From assembly GCF_040049215.1 (NCBI RefSeq), contig NZ_JBDZDN010000001.1:2232001-2296000 (forward strand): 64,000 bases of DNA, given 5' to 3'. The stretch comes from Mesorhizobium_K sp040049215. GTDB taxonomy: Bacteria > Pseudomonadota > Alphaproteobacteria > Rhizobiales > Rhizobiaceae. Of this stretch, positions 44,961 to 53,781 are shown in pieces (the first letter of the stretch is position 1; every line of letters starts with the position of its first letter). The position numbers were made by a program, and so were the translations under genes. A model generated the notes under the pieces. That model did no database searches. It was not told the DNA's origin and saw only the letters and a list, made by a program, of their open reading frames with translations.

Positions 44961-46751
44961 GTGACTATCCTAAGCAAGCGAGATTTCCTGCAATATGCGG
45001 GTGCCACGGCGGCAACCATTTCAGTTGGAGGCTGTGCGCTGTTTCGCCGTCCGCTGGACGGTCGCTGTTTTGGGGGCCCTGATATAACCAATCCTAGGGC
45101 TCACCTTGCCATTGATGTGCACGTGCACGTGTTTAATGCGACGGACCTACCTGTTGCTGCGTATTTGGAACGGGTGTTAGGTCGTGATCCGAAATTTAAA
45201 CGAGCTGTGCAGGCCCTCTCTCCTATTATCGAACGGATCGGCTGGTGGGTCGCGCCATCGGCGGGCGATGAGCTTCGCAGACTTAACCTGGCGGAAAGCA
45301 CCATACGGGCCTGTCGGGCGGATGAATCCGTACGTCAGATTCCGTCAGATAAGCTAACGGCTCAAATTGCAAATGATCGACAGGAAGCTTACCGCAAAGG
45401 CAGGCAGGAGGTTGTTAACGCCCTTTATGCCGCTCCGGAGTATGGGGACGCCATCCGCCGCTATCGGCAGCGGGGAAAAAGCAACAGCTCCGAAAGAGAT
45501 GCAGTCGCGTCGGTCATTCTGCAACTGCCAGAGAGCGTTGAAGAATACCGATCCAGTTTGAAAAGACCACTTATTAGCCGAAGGGAGATAGGAGTACGAG
45601 GAGCAATCACGTTCATAATGCAATGCTTTCAGTATCGGTACGTCAACGTCTTCGATTATCTGGACGGTTTTGCCAGAAATGCGGATCGGTCAATTGATTT
45701 GATGGTTTGCCACATGGTGGACTTTGACTGGCCAATTGCGGATGGCAGAGCGACGCTAACGCCATTAAAGGCGCAACAGGATGTCATGGCGCGTATTTCC
45801 ATTCTCGCCGGTGGCCGTGTTCATTGCTATGCTGCATACGACCCCTTTAGGCAGGTCGCACATGATCTAGGGCTGTATCAGGGGGAGTCTCCCTTGGATC
45901 TTGTTAGAGATGCTGTCGAGCGTAGAGGGTGTATCGGGGTGAAGCTTTATCCGCCAATGGGTTTTGCGCCCTTAGGCAATGGTTCCATAAAACCTCAATT
46001 CTGGGAGCGGCGGTGGCTTCCAGCTGGACTCAAGGTCGCTGACCTTGGAACGCGGTTGGATAAATCTCTAATTGAGCTGTATCGATGGTGCGTCGCTGAA
46101 GACGTACCGATCATGGCGCATACTAGCGTGTCGCTAGGCCCAACGGACGAGTTTGAGTGGCTTGCCACGGCTCAGTATTGGGAAAATGTATTCAACTGGC
46201 AGAATACGTCCGATCAAAAGGAATTTGAGGGCCTGCGGGTCAATTTCGGCCATTTTGGCGACACCGACGTGGTTGACGGCGGGCCCCTCGAGAGAGCCGA
46301 AGCCTACATGAAGTTGATGAAGGAAGGAGATCGGCCAGGCCATAACGCTTTTGCGGACTCCGCATTCTTTGCGGAGGCGCTTTCCGACCCAATGGCGGTT
46401 CGCAGGCGCCTAAAAGCTCTCCTATCAACAAGGGCGAGTGGGGAGAATGCACCGCTTGCTGATAGGCTGATGTACGGTAGCGATTGGGAGATGCTGACCT
46501 ATCTAGAAGATCCGTACTTCGAGTATTTGAACAAGTTTGTCGAGATTTTCGACGACTTGAACTCGAACTCCGACATTTCGAAAGGCGGCCGTCTGGCGGA
46601 CAATTTTTTTGGGGAAAATGCGGCGAGGTACATGGGTCTGCGGCGCGGTGAACCCGCGAGACGTCGATTGGACAAATTCTATTCGAACAACCGCGTCAGC
46701 ACGCCGCTGTGGATCCACAAACTCGACGGAGTTGTTGTAGCATCGCAGTAG
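44961..46751 (+). CDS. exported amidohydrolase-family (ACMSD/amidohydrolase-2-like) protein
   Basis: A 596-residue metal-dependent hydrolase. The N-terminus has a Tat-like SKRDFLQ motif, a hydrophobic stretch and a lipobox-like VGGC, so it is likely a folded, lipid-anchored exported enzyme. Metal ligands follow amidohydrolase order: HVH in AIDVHVHVFN near residue 53, then IGVKLYPP, His in MAHTSVSLG, His in NFGHFGD, and Asp in LMYGSDWE near residue 503. It is longer than usual, with a helical insertion at about 70-220. GTG 44961 follows a small ORF by 4 nt. Base composition is visibly AT-richer than the surroundings. Substrate is unknown. Confidence 0.8.
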   Translation: MTILSKRDFLQYAGATAATISVGGCALFRRPLDGRCFGGPDITNPRAHLAIDVHVHVFNATDLPVAAYLERVLGRDPKFKRAVQALSPIIERIGWWVAPSAGDELRRLNLAESTIRACRADESVRQIPSDKLTAQIANDRQEAYRKGRQEVVNALYAAPEYGDAIRRYRQRGKSNSSERDAVASVILQLPESVEEYRSSLKRPLISRREIGVRGAITFIMQCFQYRYVNVFDYLDGFARNADRSIDLMVCHMVDFDWPIADGRATLTPLKAQQDVMARISILAGGRVHCYAAYDPFRQVAHDLGLYQGESPLDLVRDAVERRGCIGVKLYPPMGFAPLGNGSIKPQFWERRWLPAGLKVADLGTRLDKSLIELYRWCVAEDVPIMAHTSVSLGPTDEFEWLATAQYWENVFNWQNTSDQKEFEGLRVNFGHFGDTDVVDGGPLERAEAYMKLMKEGDRPGHNAFADSAFFAEALSDPMAVRRRLKALLSTRASGENAPLADRLMYGSDWEMLTYLEDPYFEYLNKFVEIFDDLNSNSDISKGGRLADNFFGENAARYMGLRRGEPARRRLDKFYSNNRVSTPLWIHKLDGVVVASQ

Positions 46752-46796
46752 CTGCACGCCTGTGGGCACCGAAGTCGAAAAGCGCTGTGCAAAGTG

Positions 46797-47075
46797 TTAT
46801 TGCCAAGGTCCTTTACAAGACGCGTTCCACTGAACCGAGCCCTGCCAATTGTTAACCGTAACGTTGCCAAAGTCGCCTTCCACAATTTGCGTGTAGCCCC
46901 CTGACAGCGCCTCAGCGGAAAATGCACCGGGCAACCGTGTCGGGTTTGCGAAGCTTGCGGCAATCCCTCTCAAAAGCGCTTCCGTGTCGGATTGCGGATC
47001 CACAAACAGGCACCCAAGGATGTTAAGTTTGCTACCGAGAAAATCTACAGGTATTGCATAGCATGTCGTCATCAA
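46797..47075 (-). CDS. possible small hypothetical protein
   Basis: A 92-residue frame with natural composition, containing three to four Cys and a C-terminal VTVNNWQGSVQWNASC motif. It is convergent with the amidohydrolase. No clear ribosome site precedes ATG 47075 (ATG 47072 is an alternative). No family recognised; could be the remnant of a longer gene. Confidence 0.4.
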   Translation of the reverse strand: MMTTCYAIPVDFLGSKLNILGCLFVDPQSDTEALLRGIAASFANPTRLPGAFSAEALSGGYTQIVEGDFGNVTVNNWQGSVQWNASCKGPWQ

Positions 47076-47109
47076 CTATCGAACCGGCGAGGTGGAAATC
47101 AAGGGGCCG

Positions 47110-47298
47110 ATGACCAAGGAAGAGAAGGTCAAGTACGAAATGTATACGAAGGCAAAAGTTGAGTTCCAAGCCGAACTCGACGAGCTTGAACAGCTGCTGC
47201 GGGATGAGCCCGACTACGAGTATCGTAAACAGGTACTCGCGGACATCGAACACAACAAGAAGCTGCTCGAGATCGTGAGGAGGGTTATCCCGGATTGA
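47110..47298 (+). CDS. small coiled-coil hypothetical protein
   Basis: A 62-residue highly charged helical protein, starting MTKEEKVKYEMYTKAK, with heptad-like Leu spacing (ELDELEQLLRD). AAGGGG precedes ATG 47110 at short spacing; GTG 47092 in frame is an alternative. It resembles small regulatory or phage-associated coiled-coil proteins, but no family is recognised. Confidence 0.55.
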   Translation: MTKEEKVKYEMYTKAKVEFQAELDELEQLLRDEPDYEYRKQVLADIEHNKKLLEIVRRVIPD

Positions 47299-47316
47299 GC
47301 AGCCAATGGCCGGAGG

Positions 47317-47433
47317 ATGGAAGTTCAGCAGGTCAAGGCGCTATATGAGGTTGTTCGCACGCTCGCCGACGTTCTCGGCGTGGTCGCGCCGAGGGAGCGC
47401 ACGGATCAGCCGTTCAACGGTTGCAACGTGTAA
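47317..47433 (+). CDS. possible very small protein, 38 residues
   Basis: A short frame (MEVQQVKALYEVVRTLADVL, then GVVAPRERTDQP and GCNV) with strong high-GC codon usage, starting 18 nt after the coiled-coil gene. GGAGG abuts the ATG, which is poor spacing. Plausible small gene or remnant; low confidence. Confidence 0.3.
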   Translation: MEVQQVKALYEVVRTLADVLGVVAPRERTDQPFNGCNV

Positions 47434-47862
47434 TAAAGGCGGCTCTCCAGCAGCGAGCTTTGATTGAAGCGACAGTTCAAGAAGGCGAGTCGGGCAATCC
47501 TCTTGGCAGGCCCCGCGGCTCGCCGCTCGATCTTTCGTTGTCCGAACAGCCTACCCTTGGCGCCGCCAGACGAATCGCAAAAGAAGAAGATCAAAATCCG
47601 CGAAGGCGACACCGTCAAGGAAGTACCGGCATACGAGGCATTGGTGGACGCTATCTTCACTTATGGCATGAAGGGGAACGCTCGATACGGTGGGATGGCC
47701 CTCGATATAATCCGCACCGCCGAGCAGGCCCATGCGCGCCAGGCTCGAGCGCAGAACGAATATTGGCGCGATTACCAATCCGTAGCTCGAGACGCCATCG
47801 CTGAACTGAGGGCGAAAGGCGAGGCGGAGCCCGAGATTCTGCCGCCCCCGACGACATCGTGA
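47421..47862 (+). pseudogene. DUF5681-domain protein, frameshifted second copy
   Basis: A second copy of the 26644-27153 gene. The frame from 47421 gives a DUF5681 signature (EGESGNPLGRPRGSP) and then, at the Lys-rich AAAAGAAGAAG run near 47578-47588, carries one extra base relative to copy 1 (AAAAAAGAAG). The original frame continues past it to TGA 47860-47862 with almost the same protein. The N-terminus differs from copy 1, so the repeat boundary cuts through this gene. Non-functional unless slippage rescues it. Confidence 0.65.
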
Positions 47863-48080
47863 TCGATTGGGACAACGGACCTCGTTTCCTTGGGCCGGTC
47901 GATCAAGATGAGCTGAAAAAGTTCCTGGAAACGCAACGCCTCTGCGATGTGCTCTTGATGCAAGATGTTCTCGATCAGCGATCGGTCCCGCGGCTTGATC
48001 GCTCACCACTAAACGAGGCGGGAGGCGCACTCTGTTTGCCATGGCTCTCGACAATACCCTCCCACCAAGACTTCGGTTGA
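47859..48080 (+). CDS. small hypothetical protein (copy 2)
   Basis: A 73-residue frame starting at GTG 47859 and identical at protein level to the copy at 27150-27371. Since the upstream DUF5681 copy is broken, translational coupling may be lost here. No family recognised. Confidence 0.45.
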   Translation: MIDWDNGPRFLGPVDQDELKKFLETQRLCDVLLMQDVLDQRSVPRLDRSPLNEAGGALCLPWLSTIPSHQDFG

Positions 48081-48364
48081 GCAATGCGGACATGTTTTCC
48101 AAGCACCGGCACTTCGACAGGATGACAAAGCGCGAGCTTCTGAAATCCCCCTATCGCGAATGGAGCAAGCTCGGCCGCAATGTGGCGCGAAGGTTTGTGT
48201 TCTGCGATCTGAGCAGAGCCAAAAAACACATGGAATTCCTGGCGGACATCGTAGGGTACGCTTCATCACGTGTCCTCGACGTGGAGGCGATTGCGCAAGG
48301 CGTTTTTAATGCAGACGCGCGTTCTTTCTTTGGACAGCACGGCATTACGATCGACGGGTTCTAA
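48041..48364 (+). CDS. small hypothetical protein (copy 2)
   Basis: A 107-residue homologue of the product of 27332-27655, differing at about 15 scattered residues, mostly in the C-terminal half, with the frame intact. The divergence pattern is steeper here than in the rest of the repeat, so the repeat may be a mosaic of two exchange events. No family recognised. Confidence 0.45.
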   Translation: MALDNTLPPRLRLSNADMFSKHRHFDRMTKRELLKSPYREWSKLGRNVARRFVFCDLSRAKKHMEFLADIVGYASSRVLDVEAIAQGVFNADARSFFGQHGITIDGF

Positions 48365-48479
48365 GTCATCGGCACCTCCATCCGTGAGCTTGACCGGGAT
48401 GGTGAATGGCAGCGCCAACAAGGTGAAGAAGCCGGCGCTCAAAGAGGAGCGTCATGAAGTCCATTCTCGCAACGGTAGT

Positions 48480-49181
48480 TCAAATGTTTATTGGCCAGTT
48501 TTCTTCGCAAAGTAATTTCATAGCCGTGAGAATATTATCGGTAATATTGACACGTATATCTTGGGCTTCGAAATTTAGTGATATTTGCGCTTCCGATTCG
48601 CCCAATCCGGTACGCACCAAAACACCCCGCTCGATGCCGGCATTCGCAGCCGCTTCGATGTCGGACCATCGATCACCTACCAGGATCGATTTTCGCAGAT
48701 TGAGACCGGCTTTCTTGGCTACGGCCGAAATCATCCCGGGGTTTGGTTTACGCCAGGGATGAGACGCCATCGAGAAAGGCGGCGGGGCATCTCGATGATA
48801 CGCGCAGGCGGCAACGAAATCGACGTGGCAGCGGAAAATGTGGAGCTGCCTATAGAGCTCGGTTTGAACATCCGCAAAGTCTTTCCAAGTGTAGTGGCCG
48901 CGCCCTATACCCGACTGGTTGGTCACAATAACTATCGGAACACCCAAGCTGTTACCCAACTCGATAGCGCTGGCTGCTCCCTCAATCAGCCGAACTTGCT
49001 CGGGACGTCCCAGATAACCCGTATCCTCCAGAACCACGCCGTCGCGGTCAAGGAACAGCCCGGGCAAGCCGGTCCACGTGCGGCGCGTCAGGTCCTCCAT
49101 CCAGAGGCCGACCCCGTCGCAAATACGCGCGTCGAGCTCGGGGTCAGGACCTTTGATCTGGTCGGAATGGTCTGAGGTCAT
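48480..49181 (-). CDS. HAD-IIIA phosphatase, heptose-bisphosphate phosphatase (GmhB)-like
   Basis: A 233-residue HAD phosphatase. Motif I is LDRDGVV (Asp45 nucleophile, Asp47 general acid), motif II is TNQSGIGRG near 88-95, motif III is the lysine in WRKPNPGM, and motif IV is VGDRWSDIEAA near 168. GmhB removes the 7-phosphate in ADP-heptose synthesis. The zinc loop of true GmhB is only partly kept: CAYH is present but the later Cys-x-Cys is replaced by SHPW, so specificity may differ. It lies at the edge of a glycan locus. Start could also be ATG 49100. Confidence 0.82.
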   Translation of the reverse strand: MTSDHSDQIKGPDPELDARICDGVGLWMEDLTRRTWTGLPGLFLDRDGVVLEDTGYLGRPEQVRLIEGAASAIELGNSLGVPIVIVTNQSGIGRGHYTWKDFADVQTELYRQLHIFRCHVDFVAACAYHRDAPPPFSMASHPWRKPNPGMISAVAKKAGLNLRKSILVGDRWSDIEAAANAGIERGVLVRTGLGESEAQISLNFEAQDIRVNITDNILTAMKLLCEENWPINI

Positions 49182-49365
49182 CTGGCCCGATACAAGAAGC
49201 GAAGACGAAGGAAGCCTTCGAGCTTTCGAGCCTTCGCGACACGGTTGCAGGCCAGATGGATCACAAACGGCCGCGACCGGCGGCGGCGAGCCGCTCGCTC
49301 AATGGAGCCCCATCGATCTTCGCGTCTCTCTCTGCATCTCTTTGCCGTTTCAGGGGCCATTCCAA

Positions 49366-50625
49366 TCACATTAATGGGGCCTGACCCTGGCTTTTTCTGA
49401 CTGTATTAAACACACGGTCGGCTTCAGCTATTCCAAGAACTAGATGGTACAAAGTGCTCGCCGGCACGAAATCGATCTTAAGAGACCCATCAGGGCTGAA
49501 GTGATCGAGCCAGCCAGCAGCAAAAGGTTTTCCGAGAAAACGGCTTTCCAAAACAAGAACCAGCCGATCGACCAATTCGCGCATCGATCCCCGACCGGCC
49601 TCATGCTCGGCTGCAGCAGCCTTGATACCCTCGGCATGTGGCCAGACGCGATGTTCTCTATTGAATATGGTTGCGTCGTCTTGAACTTCGGCAGCAATCA
49701 AACCGTCGGCGAATCCCATAGCAAGCGCAGTACCGAGAAGCGCATCCGCGTATTTATCGACTCCATGTCCAGTATGGTGCCCGTACCTGCGCAGCAACCA
49801 CACCCACTCGAAATGGTGCCCCGGTTCGAAGAGGTGTCCTCGATGGTCGGGTGCAGGCCGCCAATCCTCATCAAAGTGTTCAACCAATATCGCAGTGTGA
49901 GGCTGGAAAAACCGTGTGGTGAATAGCCTGAAGATTTCAGTCGCCCGCGCTAGGTATTGGTCGTTTCCCGTCACTTCGAACCAAGCGAGCGCCGCTTCGA
50001 ACATATGCATATGAGGATTCTGGCGCCTGGTGCCGGCCTGGACGTCAATGCCGGAGGCAGATGAAGAGAGACGGCGGTCCAGAAAATCAAACGTCTGATC
50101 GGCAACGTCGCGATAACGCTGGGCGGCGCTAAGGCGGTATGCCCAGGCCAGTCCGTAGAGCGCAAACGCCTGAGTGTAAGCGTCGCGCCTAGCATCCACA
50201 ACGGCGCCGTCGCAACTCACCGAGAAGACCCAGCCCGGTTCGTTGTCCGAGGCCCAATGCAGCCTGATCATGTTGTCGGCTGCGACTATCGCGAGTTCCG
50301 CTCCCTCGGGGAGCCAGCCCAACAAAGCCGCATGGGCGAACGCATAGATTTGGCGCCCCTGGACCATCGTCCGACGCGGCGCGGCCAGAATCGGGGCGCC
50401 CGTGAAATCAAGCCGTTCATGAAACGCATTGGCTCGGCGATCGAAGCCGGCCTCTGCCCAAAAGGGCAGAGCCGTGTCGACACACCAGAACCTGATACGA
50501 TCAAACGACCATGTCGTACCGAGGTCGTCTCCGGACTTGAGGTCTATTACAGGCGCCTCCATCAGCCGAGCGCTGTCACCGTCAGTCTCGTCAACGCTTG
50601 CGTGATGTCGACTAGAAAATTGCAT
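49366..50625 (-). CDS. AGE-family sugar epimerase/isomerase (N-acylglucosamine 2-epimerase-like)
   Basis: A 419-residue alpha/alpha-toroid enzyme of the AGE superfamily. Landmarks are RRTMVQGRQIYAFAHA near residue 85-100, a NPHMHMFEAALAWFE helix, and the His/Glu-rich HLFEPGHHFEWVWLLRRYG near 267-285. These match the active-site architecture of mannose isomerase and N-acylglucosamine epimerase. It would interconvert sugars feeding surface polysaccharide. Its ATG overlaps the end of the DUF5989 gene by 14 nt, so both are probably co-transcribed. The precise sugar is unknown. Confidence 0.85.
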   Translation of the reverse strand: MQFSSRHHASVDETDGDSARLMEAPVIDLKSGDDLGTTWSFDRIRFWCVDTALPFWAEAGFDRRANAFHERLDFTGAPILAAPRRTMVQGRQIYAFAHAALLGWLPEGAELAIVAADNMIRLHWASDNEPGWVFSVSCDGAVVDARRDAYTQAFALYGLAWAYRLSAAQRYRDVADQTFDFLDRRLSSSASGIDVQAGTRRQNPHMHMFEAALAWFEVTGNDQYLARATEIFRLFTTRFFQPHTAILVEHFDEDWRPAPDHRGHLFEPGHHFEWVWLLRRYGHHTGHGVDKYADALLGTALAMGFADGLIAAEVQDDATIFNREHRVWPHAEGIKAAAAEHEAGRGSMRELVDRLVLVLESRFLGKPFAAGWLDHFSPDGSLKIDFVPASTLYHLVLGIAEADRVFNTVRKSQGQAPLM

Positions 50626-50761
50626 ATATCAGAGGAGCAACCGCGGATCCTTGAGCCAGGACCAGCAGGCCGCCCAGCGCCAGCGTAACGAGCACCACCG
50701 GCAACATCCAAAGCTTCTTATTCTCGACCATAAATGAGAGCAGTTCCCGCAAGACCGTCAT
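50612..50761 (-). CDS. DUF5989-family single-TM small protein
   Basis: A 49-residue protein: MTVLRELLSFMVENKKLWML followed by a TM helix (PVVLVTLALGGLLVLAQG) and a short tail. AGGA lies 10 nt before ATG 50761. Length, the LxELxxFMxxxKKxWxxP pattern and topology match DUF5989, which is normally encoded right beside SxtJ and a carbamoyltransferase. Here those partners are at 55.0-57.2 kb on the other strand, so the usual cluster has been split. It overlaps the epimerase gene by 14 nt. Function is unknown. Confidence 0.8.
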   Translation of the reverse strand: MTVLRELLSFMVENKKLWMLPVVLVTLALGGLLVLAQGSAVAPLIYAIF

Positions 50762-50838
50762 TTGGATCGCGTCCTATCTGTATTGCCGTTAATTCCCATA
50801 AAAACCCGGCGAATTGCAATAGACGGCAAACCGTCAAG

Positions 50839-51804
50839 CTAGGTTAGAACCTGTCGCAGGATCTCGGCGGTACGTTCGGAAACGTGGGGAAGTTTGTCAA
50901 TCAACCTGCCTGGTTCGAATGACGGCAGTAGCCGTCTCTGCTCACCACGTAGCGCAACCAATGCCTTCGTCAGCTCTCTATTATAATCTGAGGGGATTCG
51001 ACGCGTCACGTCATTTTGGGTCTGCCGGCAGTCCGAAAGATCTGCCGGCAGGGCACTACGTCGGAGTTCATGCTCGATTGTCCGACGAGCGGCGGTGTTT
51101 GTGCCGATCAGGTCAATGTCCAACAGAATGTCGCTGGCAATGCATGCCTGAACGCTGGAGGCAATCCAGATAGTTATGTAGGCGGTAAAGCAGTCAATGT
51201 CGCGGAACGCGGCTTGCTTGCCGCGGTTCCAATTGCTGACAAGTTCATTAAATCCGGATACGTGAGAAAAGGACCCAGGGCGACGCTTTTCAATGCAATA
51301 AGCCGTGAGGAGCGTACGGTTCTTGAAATAGGGGTGTTTGCCGAACGAGACCCACTGATCCCAAGGGTTTCGAATTTGCGCGACGTGTAACCCCGAAAAA
51401 TTTGCTTTGATCCAGAGGGATCTCATCTGGCTTCTACAAAAGCACAAAGCGGGTCTGTGCCCTGAGGCGGCCGCGCCGGATATCAGGCCAGATAGGTAGT
51501 TCCGGAGGGGGATGTCTTTCTCATCCGCATCGAGCAAATACCGTTCATACGAAATGCTTCTGTCAAATTGCAGTCGGTCGGAGGCGATCAGGTCACGATA
51601 TTCATAGAAGTAGTGCTTACCGACGGTTGGATGGTTGTCGCCGTCGAAAGCACGCGCCGCGGCGGTGTCGAGCCTCTGTGGTGTCCAGAGCGGGAGTTCT
51701 TCGTTCAGCGGTTCGTAGTAGGCGACAAAGCGACTATCATCCCGGAACTTCGCCCATAGCCATGTGCTGCCTGATCTGAACCACGAATGTACGAAAACCG
51801 TCAT
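50839..51804 (-). CDS. sulfotransferase-like protein
   Basis: A 321-residue cytoplasmic protein. The N-terminal VHSWFRSGSTWLWAKF fits the 5'-phosphosulfate-binding loop of PAPS-dependent sulfotransferases (residues 4-19), followed by YYEPLNEEL. A middle segment with LCFCRSQMRSLWIK and HVAQIRNPWDQWVSFGK fits the 3'-phosphate-binding strand and helix (the RNPxxxxxS pattern). It lies among glycan genes, so sulfation of a surface polysaccharide or lipid is the natural inference. It sits 77 nt upstream of the DUF5989 gene on the same strand. Confidence 0.72.
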   Translation of the reverse strand: MTVFVHSWFRSGSTWLWAKFRDDSRFVAYYEPLNEELPLWTPQRLDTAAARAFDGDNHPTVGKHYFYEYRDLIASDRLQFDRSISYERYLLDADEKDIPLRNYLSGLISGAAASGHRPALCFCRSQMRSLWIKANFSGLHVAQIRNPWDQWVSFGKHPYFKNRTLLTAYCIEKRRPGSFSHVSGFNELVSNWNRGKQAAFRDIDCFTAYITIWIASSVQACIASDILLDIDLIGTNTAARRTIEHELRRSALPADLSDCRQTQNDVTRRIPSDYNRELTKALVALRGEQRRLLPSFEPGRLIDKLPHVSERTAEILRQVLT

Positions 51805-51948
51805 GGCTCAGACTTCAACGCGGATAGGCGGCCGTCAGAGTCGAGAGTATGCACAGCCATGATCTAGTCTTTGTCCGATCCGATCGCATCTCCGTTCCTC
51901 CGGCCCCGAGCCGCAGATTGCCAATGGCGTCGGAGACCAAAGCAAAGC

Positions 51949-52461
51949 TTATTGCCTCGCTTGCGCCACGCTGGACCAAGCCGCCTTGAATCCGGACAGG
52001 TCGAACTGCAATTGCACAGTTTTGCCGTCTATCCCTTGCCAGGTGGTGTGGAGCGCCTGCCCGGATAGCATAGTTTTCAACAATGAGGCGGAAACTTCGA
52101 AAGTTGAACGACAGCCTTGGCGGCTGCAATGGTCAAATCGCAGAAGAGTCTCGGGGTTTCCATCGACGCGCACCGATAGCCCCGCGCTCAGCTTGGTGTT
52201 GAGGGGAATGGTGATGGTTCCTGCGGGCTGACGGTCGGGACCTGGAATGCCAAACGATGCAACCATTATGACCTCACGCCCAACCGTGACATTCTGCTGT
52301 ACAATGCACTGTTCAGCTTCGCTGCCAGCGGGGCCTTGGCACTGTCTGGTCCACGGAGCTGCCAGCGCCGAGTTAGTCAGTGCGGCAAGAACCCCTATCG
52401 CGATGGCGCCGATTTGCGCGATCGCCGCCGCCCGCCTTCTATCCCCCATTTCGCTCTGCAT
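51949..52461 (-). CDS. invasion-associated locus B (IalB)-family protein
   Basis: A 170-residue exported protein. The signal peptide (residues 1 to about 34, cleavage after ALA) is followed by a beta-rich domain. That domain has two Cys pairs (QCQGP...QCIVQQ and HCSRQGCRS), the TIPLNTKLSAGLSVRVDG segment, and the terminal FDLSGFKAAW motif, all typical of IalB proteins. These are periplasmic or surface proteins common in Rhizobiales, and named for a Bartonella invasion locus. The biochemical role is unknown. It lies between sulfotransferase-like and GT2 genes on the same strand. Confidence 0.88.
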   Translation of the reverse strand: MQSEMGDRRRAAAIAQIGAIAIGVLAALTNSALAAPWTRQCQGPAGSEAEQCIVQQNVTVGREVIMVASFGIPGPDRQPAGTITIPLNTKLSAGLSVRVDGNPETLLRFDHCSRQGCRSTFEVSASLLKTMLSGQALHTTWQGIDGKTVQLQFDLSGFKAAWSSVAQARQ

Positions 52462-52606
52462 AATACCTCCGTGTGTTGCCCCGTCCGGATCTTGGTTCGA
52501 TCCGCGATCCCACTAATTGTTCGACTTTAGCATTCCCGGCCAAGAACGGCCAATCCGTCTTGCGCATTGCCTCGCCGACACAAACCTGGCGCCAAATTCG
52601 GCGCAA

Positions 52607-53455
52607 CTAGGACCAAGTGACCTTGGTCGTGATCGTTTGCTCGATCCTGTAATTACTGCCCGGAGCGTCCCTTGAAACGACCAGCAGATCGACTTGCGCC
52701 GACTTTGACCCTGCCGTTTGGTCGGCAGCGGTGGTCGACAGTCTGTACAGCTTCTCGCGCTCTTGAAGCGTCAATTCCTTTGCGAACTGCCGCATCAACG
52801 CATTCTTCGATACCCTGTACAAAGTTCCTATCAGGTGACTTCTGGATATGTTCATCCGATGAAATCTTGTTCTTTCATCGTCGGAATGCTGTATCCCCTC
52901 CTTGACCAGATGTTCGGGGAGCAAAACGGTCCGGTGCCCGTGGAACTGGAGCCGATCGTAGAGGTCGAGGTCCCCGCCTGCCCCCCAGCCCTCCAGCATA
53001 TGATCATAGCCTCCCAAGTCGACGAATGTTGCTCGCGGCACCACCAAAAGGCCGGCAAAACGATTCGAGGACTGGCCTGGCTTGTCGTCCCGGTGCAGAT
53101 TCAGTTCGGTGGCGTCGGCCATTCTGCCGAAAGCTCCCGGCCCAATGTGCGCGATAACCCAGTCGGCAAACTCATTTGACAGGATTACGTCGGCGTCAAC
53201 GAACGCAATCAGCTCGGATTGCGCCAGCGTAGCTCCGATGTTGCGGGCTTCCCAATTGTTGAAGTATTTCCTGTTGTCGACTCTTATCACTTTTGCACCT
53301 GGATATTGCCTGGAAACATAATCGCAGGTCCGCTCCGGACAATCATAGTCGACAACAATCACGTCTGAGTTCTTCTGACTCAAGAACGAAGGCAGGCTCT
53401 GCTTCAAATGGGTTAGCCGGTTTTTACAGACAGTAATGATCGCAAGGCGAGACAT
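52607..53455 (-). CDS. family 2 (galactosyltransferase-type) glycosyltransferase
   Basis: A 282-residue inverting glycosyltransferase with GT-A fold. It begins MSRLAIITVCKNR and has the nucleotide-sugar/metal DxD motif in AFVDADVIL (Asp87, Asp89). The acceptor-side signature GWGAGGDLDLYDRL lies near residue 152. It is soluble and would add a sugar in the cytoplasm to a surface glycan. ATG 53455 is chosen as the family-typical start; in-frame ATGs at 53464 and 53500 exist. It is divergent from the SGNH hydrolase gene. Confidence 0.85.
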   Translation of the reverse strand: MSRLAIITVCKNRLTHLKQSLPSFLSQKNSDVIVVDYDCPERTCDYVSRQYPGAKVIRVDNRKYFNNWEARNIGATLAQSELIAFVDADVILSNEFADWVIAHIGPGAFGRMADATELNLHRDDKPGQSSNRFAGLLVVPRATFVDLGGYDHMLEGWGAGGDLDLYDRLQFHGHRTVLLPEHLVKEGIQHSDDERTRFHRMNISRSHLIGTLYRVSKNALMRQFAKELTLQEREKLYRLSTTAADQTAGSKSAQVDLLVVSRDAPGSNYRIEQTITTKVTWS

Positions 53456-53781
53456 GCATTCCATCTCAGATCGCTGGCTCGAATTCGCGTCCAGACGCAT
53501 GATCGACCGTGCGATCCGACGAGTCGAATAAGGGGAGTTTAGCGCACAACCGAGCGGTCATGAAGTCTTCCAAATATCAGTCGCCAACGCGAAATCGCAA
53601 TCAGCTTTTCCACCGCCAACCGCAAGCCCGCCGCGGTGGAGTAGCGTCCGCAGCGACATCACGGATCCACGGCACCGTCATCCTGGGCGAAACGGTACGG
53701 GGCAAAATGCCGCCAGATGCCCGCTGCCATGTCACCAACTTGGGCGTTGACTTGCCCGCGCCCCCCGGCCATGAGTGCAGC

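Larger units (their letters stand above)
47473..48364 (+). repeat. direct repeat, copy 2
   Basis: The counterpart of 26764-27655, offset 20709 bp over most of its length. Copy 2 carries the frameshifted DUF5681 gene and intact frames for both small genes. The two copies bracket the 20-kb giant-gene island in direct orientation. Confidence 0.9.

Noticed and set aside
53509..53781. N-terminal extension of the SGNH hydrolase from 53509
   Set aside because: It would place about 91 polar, unnatural residues before the membrane anchor; family members start at the anchor.
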